Source of the DNA: Alistipes sp.
Lineage (GTDB): Bacteria; Bacteroidota; Bacteroidia; Bacteroidales; Rikenellaceae
Reading direction: 5' to 3'
Length of the DNA: 10,318 bases
NCBI GenBank assembly: GCA_009774895.1
Contig: VSOO01000043.1
Span: forward strand, 1 to 10,318
Shown here in pieces: positions 5,615-10,318 of this stretch (position 1 is its first letter; the number at the start of each line of letters is the position of its first letter). The notes beneath the pieces are model-generated. The model was not told the DNA's origin. It made no database searches and saw only the letters and a program-made list of their open reading frames with translations. Both the position numbers and the translations under genes were made by a program.

Positions 5615-5622
5615 CAAAGATA
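5615..5622 (-). promoter_or_regulatory. Bacteroidetes -7 element for the TSCPD gene
   Basis: The minus strand reads TATCTTTG, an exact TAnnTTTG match, 28 nt before the start at 5586. Confidence 0.7.
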
Positions 5623-5708
5623 GCGAAAAACGGTGCCGTTGGGGTGTGCGGCGTGGGAATTTCCGCGCCGGGTGTGCGTTTTCGGCGGTGTGCGGCCCGA
5701 TGCCGTCG

Positions 5709-5742
5709 AAAAAGCCGCATCCCCGGCGTGGGAATGCGGCTT
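5709..5742 (-). terminator. Intrinsic terminator of yajC
   Basis: AAGCCGCAT (5712-5720) pairs with ATGCGGCTT (5734-5742); after one mismatch, three more C:G pairs close a 5-nt loop. On the minus strand the stem is followed by five T (5709-5713). It starts 24 nt after the yajC stop. Confidence 0.8.
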
Positions 5743-5766
5743 GCGTGTCCGTCCGTGCGGGGCGGA

Positions 5767-6090
5767 TTATTTCTGCTGCTGCGGCAGCTCCGAGGGATCG
5801 GCCACCACCATGTTCTTGTCGATGCGCAGCGTGACGTTGCTGTCCACCTCGATCAGCAGCGAATTCTCGTGCACCTCCTTTACGGTGCCGTAGATGCCGC
5901 CGGCCGTGATGACTTTCGAGCCTTTCTTGAGGCCGTCGCGGAATGCCTGCATCTGCTTGCGGCGTTTTGCTTCCGGGCGCCACATGAAGAGCCACAGTAC
6001 GAGGACCATGAGGCCGATCATGATGAGCATGCTGTACTGCTGCATGAAGCCGGGCTGGGGTTCGGTCGGAACCTGAAGGAATTGAATCAT
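5767..6090 (-). CDS. yajC: Preprotein translocase accessory subunit YajC
   Basis: A 107-residue single-span inner-membrane protein that associates with SecD and SecF in the Sec translocase. After a short N-terminal region, one transmembrane helix spans about residues 19-37 (ending LWLFMWRP), followed by the typical basic junction RPEAKRRKQM. The cytosolic domain contains LKKGSKVITAGGIYGTV, the most conserved YajC stretch, and ends with a Gln-rich tail. The start at 6090 was chosen because MIQFLQVPTEP fits the family and an A-rich leader precedes it; the longer frame runs through the promoter. The gene lies downstream of nusB and DUF1573 on the same strand, but a separate -7 element and a terminator show it can be transcribed alone. 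In Bacteroidales I expect ybbR and coaE after yajC; neither follows here. Confidence 0.93.
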   Translation of the reverse strand: MIQFLQVPTEPQPGFMQQYSMLIMIGLMVLVLWLFMWRPEAKRRKQMQAFRDGLKKGSKVITAGGIYGTVKEVHENSLLIEVDSNVTLRIDKNMVVADPSELPQQQK

Positions 6091-6129
6091 AAGAGTGTTC
6101 TTTTTTAATGTTTGCTTTCGTTTAACGTA

Positions 6130-6137
6130 CAAAGATA
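6130..6137 (-). promoter_or_regulatory. Bacteroidetes -7 element for yajC
   Basis: The minus strand reads TATCTTTG, an exact match, 39 nt before the start at 6090. An ATTTG 21 nt further upstream could be the -33 element. Confidence 0.7.
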
Positions 6138-6151
6138 GGAATAAGTATGGC

Positions 6152-6179
6152 GCAAAAGCAAATTTATTTGCGATTTTGC
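6152..6179 (-). other. AT-rich bulged hairpin upstream of yajC promoter
   Basis: GCAAAA (6152-6157) pairs with TTTTGC (6174-6179), and GCAAA (6158-6162) with TTTGC (6167-6171), leaving a TTTA loop and a 2-nt bulge (GA). On the minus strand the inner stem is followed by TTTT, so it could end the nusB-DUF1573 transcript. It also covers the likely -33 region of yajC and could be an operator. Confidence 0.4.
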
Positions 6180-6299
6180 CTGCTCGGAGCATCCGGGGCG
6201 CGGCCGAAGCGCGATCCGTTCGCGCGCGAAAGCCGTCTCGCCGCGACCGGGAAGCCAAAGTGCGGCCGCCGATCCGGGATGCCGTGCCTTATGCAAGAG

Positions 6300-6740
6300 T
6301 CATTCCACTTCGGCCTCGACATAGAGCCGGAACGCGCGTTCCGCACCGGTGAAATGCAGCTCCACCGTTTTGAACTGCCATCCGTACAGACCGCCCGATT
6401 CGAACGTCAGCCGTGCGCCGCGCTCCTCGCCGGGGAGCAGCGGACGGTTGTCGAACTGCAACTCCGTGCAGCCGCACGAACGCTCCGTACCCGTGAGTAC
6501 CAGGGGTTTGTCGCTGTCGTTGCGGAGCCGGAACGAGCTCGCGGCCATCTCGCCCGCGCGAAGCCGCCCGAGGCGGAGGGTATCCGCACCGCCGCAGCGC
6601 AGCACGGAGTCCGTGAGTGCGAAGCAGGGACCGGCGACGGGGAGTGCGGGGGCCGAATGGCGGCACGCAGTCGCGCTCAGGAGGAGCGCCGAGGCCGCCG
6701 CGAGGACGGTGCGGTGCGGCGGAAGGCGGCGGTTACGCAT
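6300..6740 (-). CDS. DUF1573 lipoprotein
   Basis: A 146-residue exported protein with a signal peptide ending LLLSATAC, so C26 is a probable lipidated cysteine (a relaxed lipobox, as is common in Bacteroidetes). The mature part has the Ig-like DUF1573 pattern: LRAGEMAASSFRLRNDSDKPLVLTGTERSCGCTE, where the SCGCTE segment is the family hallmark, then LLPGEERGARLTFESG and a terminal beta-strand region. The function is unknown; the fold is thought to resemble MSP/ASPM-like beta sandwiches. Its start overlaps the nusB stop by 8 nt, so translation is probably coupled. No acidic surface-export signal follows the cysteine, so a periplasm-facing location is likelier than the surface. Confidence 0.82.
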   Translation of the reverse strand: MRNRRLPPHRTVLAAASALLLSATACRHSAPALPVAGPCFALTDSVLRCGGADTLRLGRLRAGEMAASSFRLRNDSDKPLVLTGTERSCGCTELQFDNRPLLPGEERGARLTFESGGLYGWQFKTVELHFTGAERAFRLYVEAEVE

Positions 6741-7683
6741 TCTTGGTGTCGAGCAGTCCGCGGCCGCTCTTCGCGATGCGTCCTTCGGCCGTGAGCGATT
6801 CGACCATCTTGTCGAGCACGCCGTTGATGAAGACGCTGCTGCCGGGGGTGGAGTAGTATTTCGAGATGTCGATGAACTCGTCGAGCGTCACCTTCACGGG
6901 GATGTCCGGGAACGATACGAGCTCGGTCATGGCCGTAGTGAGGATCAGGTTGTCCATGAACACGATGCGTTCCACGTCCCAGTTGCTCGTGAAGCGGTCC
7001 ACGTATTCGAGGTTCGCGGCGTAGTTCACCAGCGAGCGCTCGAAGAGCGTCTTTGCGAATGCGAGGTCGTCGTCGTTCTTGAACTGCGGCATGACTTTCA
7101 GCTCCGTGTGCGAGGGGCGCAGGTTCGACAACGTGCGCAGGATCATCGCCAGCACGAATCCCAGGTCGTCGTTCCAGAGGATCGACAGCTCTTCGAGCGC
7201 CGTGTCGAGCGCCTCGTTGTCCTGGAGGAAGCGGAAGAAATTCTCGACGAACAGCCGGTCGTCGGTGAACGACCGTTCGCTGCGAGTCATGTATTCCTTG
7301 TAGAAATCGCTTTCGATCAGCTGGTTGTAGAGCGTGCGGATCAGGTCGGGCTGCTGCGTCCATCCCAGCTTGCGGGCTGCGAGGCGGTCGTTCACCGAGT
7401 CGCTGTTGGCAAGCACGCGCAGGACCGCATTGTCCACGAATTTGGTGTTCGGGTTGAGGTCCTCGTAGGTCGGCAGCTTCTTCTGGCGGTTCAGCTCGAT
7501 GCGGCTCTCGGCGTAGCGGACGATTTCGGCGGGCAGCGCCAGCATCTGGAAATAGAGGTCGTATGCCTTGTCTATGGATGCCAGCAAGTTTTTCTCGGAC
7601 GTCATCATGTTGTCCGACTCCGACTTTATGTGCGCGTAGAGCGCTTTCACCACCTTGATCCGAAGTAATCTTCTGCTCAGCAT
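6733..7683 (-). CDS. nusB: Transcription antitermination factor NusB (long Bacteroidetes form)
   Basis: A 316-residue RNA-binding factor that pairs with NusE (S10) on boxA RNA to promote rRNA antitermination. The N-terminal part begins with the phylum-typical MLSRRLLRIKVVKALYA and includes LPTYEDLNPNTKFVDN near residues 70-85. The canonical NusB helical domain occupies roughly residues 200-310, with FAKTLFERSL, NWDVERIVFMDNLIL, FPDIPVKVTLDEFIDISKYY and the closing FINGVLDKMVESL. Canonical NusB is about 140-160 residues; the longer form is normal in Bacteroidetes. The start at 7683 lies 32 nt after an exact -7 element; the longer frame runs back through the promoter. It is the first gene of a two-gene overlap with DUF1573. 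Confidence 0.94.
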   Translation of the reverse strand: MLSRRLLRIKVVKALYAHIKSESDNMMTSEKNLLASIDKAYDLYFQMLALPAEIVRYAESRIELNRQKKLPTYEDLNPNTKFVDNAVLRVLANSDSVNDRLAARKLGWTQQPDLIRTLYNQLIESDFYKEYMTRSERSFTDDRLFVENFFRFLQDNEALDTALEELSILWNDDLGFVLAMILRTLSNLRPSHTELKVMPQFKNDDDLAFAKTLFERSLVNYAANLEYVDRFTSNWDVERIVFMDNLILTTAMTELVSFPDIPVKVTLDEFIDISKYYSTPGSSVFINGVLDKMVESLTAEGRIAKSGRGLLDTKNA

Positions 7684-7715
7684 AATTTTTAGAACGTTTT
7701 GTGCGATTCGAAGCG

Positions 7716-7723
7716 CAAAGATA
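7716..7723 (-). promoter_or_regulatory. Bacteroidetes -7 element for nusB
   Basis: The minus strand reads TATCTTTG, an exact match, 32 nt before the nusB start at 7683. Confidence 0.7.
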
Positions 7724-8187
7724 TACAACAATTCACAATTTTCCGCCCCTTCGTGCGAATTTATTCCGCAGTCCGGCCGCTGCCGGCCGCCTCCTGTCCT
7801 GCCGGTTTCCGGCCCTGTCGCGTCGTTCCGCACTCCCTGTTCCGTGCCGGCGCCGTCATCCGGATTCCGCGCGCGTCGCCGCCGGGGGCCTTTTGCGGGG
7901 GAACGCTTCCGGTCGGCAGGGAGCATCCCTTCGTCCGGTTCTGCTGCGCGGGACGAATTTTTTCGGTGGCGGTCTTGCGCGACATGCACGCATGCACCGC
8001 GCGGTCACGGTACGGCGGTCGCGGTGTACGGTGAGGCATGGTCGGAGGTGCACGTGGCTTTTTCATGATGAAACAATATACCCCGAACGGTGTTCGCATG
8101 TCGTACGATGCTGTTCGGGGAGTACTTGGGTGACGCCGGAATTCTTGCTGTATTTGTCATAAAGATAGGAATTAAATTCCGGAACCG
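7724..8187. other. 464-nt stretch without a convincing gene
   Basis: Open frames here are rich in Pro, Arg, Ala and Ser with no domain pattern, signal peptide or good promoter, and no tRNA or rRNA was recognised. Visible structure: a wobble-extended hairpin at 8081-8120 and an 8-bp inverted repeat, CCGGAATT (8136-8143) and AATTCCGG (8175-8182). GC is high up to about 8060 and then falls. It may be decayed coding DNA or an unrecognised RNA. Confidence 0.4.
8081..8120 (+). ncRNA. Candidate structured RNA or hairpin
   Basis: CCCCGAAC (8081-8088) pairs perfectly with GTTCGGGG (8113-8120). In plus-strand RNA the stem extends six more pairs (8089-8094 with 8107-8112), four of them G-U, giving about 14 bp and a 12-nt loop. 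The G-U pairs would be lost in minus-strand RNA. No promoter or U-tract was found, so an RNA gene is only a possibility. Confidence 0.2.
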
Positions 8188-8232
8188 AAAAAATCCCGGT
8201 CCGGGATGCAGTGCTGCGGTCCGGACCGGGAT
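8188..8232 (-). terminator. Strong intrinsic terminator of the C10 peptidase operon
   Basis: ATCCCGGTCCGG (8193-8204) pairs perfectly over 12 bp with CCGGACCGGGAT (8221-8232) around a 16-nt loop. On the minus strand the stem runs directly into six T (8188-8193). It begins 53 nt after the lipoprotein stop. Confidence 0.85.
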
Positions 8233-8285
8233 GTGAAAGCGTATTTCTGAAATCGGTTATTCGAGTGATGCTTTCTCGGTATGAC

Positions 8286-8981
8286 TTACTCTTGCGGTTC
8301 CAAACCGGCGAAATATTCGGGATGTTGGTTTCGCGTCCAGGTGACGCGCAGCGCCTTGTGGGTCCGGCGAGGGCGTACTACCTCCTCTCCGGTCTCACGG
8401 TCCGGGTAAACATATTTCCCGCTAAAGTAATAATCGAACCCGTATAAATAAGCAATATATTCTTTTATGGGCGCGTCGAAGACGATCCGTTCTTCGGATA
8501 CCTCCACGGCGTGCATGTCCAAGCCGAAGATTATATTTTCCTGGGTTAGATTCGGGGCCCCGAACGTGTCGATAGTCACTGTGCGTGCTTTGTCGTCGAT
8601 AATTATCGGAGCTGGCAACCTCTGTTGGAATTGGTAGTGTTGTCTCCAGACGAGGTTGTCGTCGAATTTTATCTGGGCTTTTTTGTAACATTCGAAAGAG
8701 TTATCGGACGGTGAACCGACATGGATTACATCTATGAACGGCTTAGTATACTCTCCTCCGACCAAATGGAGTTCATCGTAATGATAGGACTGAACGTCTC
8801 CGGACACCTCTGTTTTTCCGTTTTCTTCGTATACGAACTGATATTTGATGTCCCAATAGGAGTTGTAGATCACCTCGCTCAGCAGCGGCTGCGCGGGAGC
8901 GTCGTCGTTTTTGTCGCAGGAGAGGGCGCATGCTGCGAGCATGGCGAGGCAGATTGCCTGCATTGTGTTTTTGAATTTCAT
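8286..8981 (-). CDS. Lipoprotein of unknown function, paired with the C10 peptidase
   Basis: A 231-residue exported lipoprotein that I do not recognise. The signal MKFKNTMQAICLAMLAACALSC ends in a probable lipidated C22, followed by DKNDD, an acidic stretch like the Bacteroidetes surface-export signal. The mature part alternates short aromatic and charged segments (YNSYWDIKYQFVYEENGKTE, then KARTVTIDTFGAPN) and looks mostly beta-stranded. It carries a second cysteine near 98 and no catalytic motif that I can name. The start lies only 4 nt after the stop of the C10 peptidase, with no room for a promoter, and a strong terminator follows, so the two form an operon. Two hand-counted 60-nt blocks gave 42% and 48% GC, below the rest of the window. 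By analogy with protease-inhibitor lipoprotein pairs (potempins, Spi/staphostatin-like inhibitors), an inhibitor or partner role is possible but only inferred. Confidence 0.75.
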   Translation of the reverse strand: MKFKNTMQAICLAMLAACALSCDKNDDAPAQPLLSEVIYNSYWDIKYQFVYEENGKTEVSGDVQSYHYDELHLVGGEYTKPFIDVIHVGSPSDNSFECYKKAQIKFDDNLVWRQHYQFQQRLPAPIIIDDKARTVTIDTFGAPNLTQENIIFGLDMHAVEVSEERIVFDAPIKEYIAYLYGFDYYFSGKYVYPDRETGEEVVRPRRTHKALRVTWTRNQHPEYFAGLEPQE

Positions 8982-8985
8982 AATA

Positions 8986-10299
8986 TTAAAGAGTATAATA
9001 AATCATTTCTTCCGTGCGATAGACTTCCGACACGAGCGTGTTGCTGTTTGTGAACTCGTACCAGCCGTCCAGGTATCCTTTGTATCCGAATCGGCAATGA
9101 ACCAACCGTGTCTCTTTCTGAATGGTTATTTGCTGGCCGTTTGACCATCCGGGCAAAAGGTCGATTTTCACATCGTATCCGTCGATTACCCAGGCATGTC
9201 CACCAGAAATTTCTTCTCCTTTGTAATAATGTCCATTATCCGTTTTTGCCTGGCCGTCAATATATACTAAATTATCGGCATCGAGCATTTTCTTAATATC
9301 TTGGAAATTCGCAGCCTTTTCAACGACATTTTTATAGCCGGGGATTTTATTTAAAAATCCTATGGCGAATGAGGTATCAGTTTTTGAAACTGTACTATAA
9401 TATTGCATATGCACCGATTTTCCAATGTGATACAGAAATTTAGACAACTCCATTTGACATTCGATTGCAGGAGTGGGATTTTCTAATGTACGGGTCAGGA
9501 ATTGCCAGATCGGGTAATAAGGTTGGGGGAGAAGCGGTGTCGTGTTTGCATTGAATGAATTAATCCCTACATCGTGCTTATGTTTATTGTAGATCATGAC
9601 TTGTGCCAGCGCCAGTGCGACGCAGCCGACAGGGTAATTGTTTCCGGTCTGTTGATAATAGTACTGATTGAACGGTGACCACTGATCCCACTCCGTTTTC
9701 AATTTGTAAAGGTTGATTTCGATCGGCGTCCACCGTGTGCTGCGGAGCGCCGCCGCTTCGGATACTTCGTCCGCTTCGGGTGCGCGCTCGATGGCTTGCA
9801 GCAGTTGCAGCGCGACTTTGCCGTTCACGTAGGTCGCCAGGTCGATATCGGCCTCGGCTTCGGCCTCGTCGATGGACTGCTTGGCTGCGGCGAGTGTCGC
9901 CGCGTCCATCGAGCCTTTCTCCACGCGTGCCACCACACCGCCCTGGCGGCTGTCGGCACCCACGACGGCGTAACCGCCTTCCGCGAAATTCACGATGTAG
10001 GCCAGCGGGGTGTCGTCTGACGTGCGGTTGCGCGTTGCCGTGCCCAAGGCGCTGCGGTGCAGCGTCTCGACACAGGCGATCGTGCGCTCCTCGGCTCGGG
10101 TGGCGATGTGCGATTCGTCGAATTCGCGGAGTTTCTCCATGGCCTCCTCTTCCGTCACGAACCACTGGGCGTCGTCCATTGCCGTTGGCATCATGCTATT
10201 TGCGGCGTCATCGCGGCTACATGCGGCACAGAGACCGGCGAGGCACAGTGCGAGAAGCAACGCTTTTTTCTTTTTTGTGTGTGTTTGTAAAATTGTCAT
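8986..10299 (-). CDS. C10 (streptopain/SpeB family) cysteine peptidase lipoprotein with altered Asn site
   Basis: A 437-residue secreted cysteine peptidase precursor. The N-terminus is a lipoprotein signal (KKKKALLLALCLAGLCAAC) with probable lipidated C27 followed by SRDD, an acidic surface-export-like signal. Residues about 42-185 form a Spi/I69-like propeptide, seen in YIVNFAEGGYAVVGADSRQGG (101-121). The catalytic domain starts near 190: Q206 in EWDQWSPFN is the oxyanion-hole Gln, C226 in YPVGCVALALAQVM is the nucleophile, and H368 in SGGHAWVIDGYD is the base. The position of SpeB Asn356-Trp357 (HVNWGWGG) reads HCRFGYKG here, with R403 and F404 replacing Asn and Trp. GC falls from about 68% in the propeptide to about 38% in much of the catalytic half. 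The likely promoter is beyond the right edge. It is first in an operon with the lipoprotein. Confidence 0.87.
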   Translation of the reverse strand: MTILQTHTKKKKALLLALCLAGLCAACSRDDAANSMMPTAMDDAQWFVTEEEAMEKLREFDESHIATRAEERTIACVETLHRSALGTATRNRTSDDTPLAYIVNFAEGGYAVVGADSRQGGVVARVEKGSMDAATLAAAKQSIDEAEAEADIDLATYVNGKVALQLLQAIERAPEADEVSEAAALRSTRWTPIEINLYKLKTEWDQWSPFNQYYYQQTGNNYPVGCVALALAQVMIYNKHKHDVGINSFNANTTPLLPQPYYPIWQFLTRTLENPTPAIECQMELSKFLYHIGKSVHMQYYSTVSKTDTSFAIGFLNKIPGYKNVVEKAANFQDIKKMLDADNLVYIDGQAKTDNGHYYKGEEISGGHAWVIDGYDVKIDLLPGWSNGQQITIQKETRLVHCRFGYKGYLDGWYEFTNSNTLVSEVYRTEEMIYYTL

Positions 10300-10318
10300 A
10301 ATATAAAGTTTATAAAAG

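Noticed and set aside
6349..7668. 439-residue plus-strand frame opposite DUF1573 and nusB
   Set aside because: It is an exact antisense shadow of nusB, whose family match is clear; the translated product has the repetitive Val/Glu/Arg/His composition of a shadow frame.
7761..8099. 112-residue minus-strand frame in the gap upstream of nusB
   Set aside because: Strongly basic, Pro/Arg-rich, with no hydrophobic core, domain or signal, and only an imperfect TATATTGT in place of a -7 element.
7655..8162. Overlapping plus-strand frames of 111-153 residues in the same gap
   Set aside because: Three frames open at once indicate composition rather than coding; two begin inside the nusB promoter or leader and none has a recognisable start context.
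7724..8187. Search for tRNA, CRISPR array or insertion sequence in the gene-free stretch
   Set aside because: No cloverleaf, no regularly spaced repeats and no transposase remnant were seen.

Overview
The window reads as chromosomal DNA of a GC-rich member of the Bacteroidales. An Alistipes-like (Rikenellaceae) genome is my best guess, but this is inference from gene content and base composition. The main evidence is repeated exact matches to the Bacteroidetes -7 promoter element TAnnTTTG, mostly as TATCTTTG, 21-39 nt before start codons. Further support comes from the long 316-residue NusB typical of this phylum, a DUF4294 protein, a TSCPD protein and a lipoprotein-type C10 peptidase. Most of the window is very GC-rich, so long antisense open frames are common and were ignored.

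Layout. Positions 2-961 (+) hold the C-terminal part of an NhaD-type Na+/H+ antiporter cut by the window edge. Positions 1042-1531 (+) hold a two-gene unit: a GlsB/YeaQ-type small membrane protein and, overlapping it by 8 nt, a 74-residue protein built from five 11-residue LEA-like repeats, followed by a 15-bp perfect hairpin. Positions 1759-2340 (-) encode a secreted DUF4294 protein, divergent from an FlK-like acyl-CoA thioesterase (2394-2795, +). Positions 2983-3528 (-) encode a bacterioferritin with the complete diiron and haem-Met pattern. Positions 3728-4468 (-) encode a FatA/FatB-type acyl-ACP thioesterase, divergent from a polytopic membrane protein (4549-5157, +). Positions 5317-5586 (-) encode a four-cysteine TSCPD protein. 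Positions 5767-7683 (-) hold yajC, a DUF1573 lipoprotein and nusB; nusB and DUF1573 overlap by 8 nt, while yajC has its own promoter. Positions 7724-8187 contain no convincing gene but do contain hairpins. Positions 8286-10299 (-) hold a two-gene operon: a C10 (streptopain-family) peptidase lipoprotein and, 4 nt downstream, a second lipoprotein of unknown function, closed by a strong terminator.

The first 8.2 kb is mainly housekeeping: ion homeostasis, envelope stress, iron storage, acyl-chain release, Sec-associated export and rRNA antitermination. The most accessory-looking part is the protease-lipoprotein pair at the right end. Its catalytic half and its partner gene are much poorer in GC than the prodomain half, and the peptidase has Arg where the family normally has its catalytic-site Asn.
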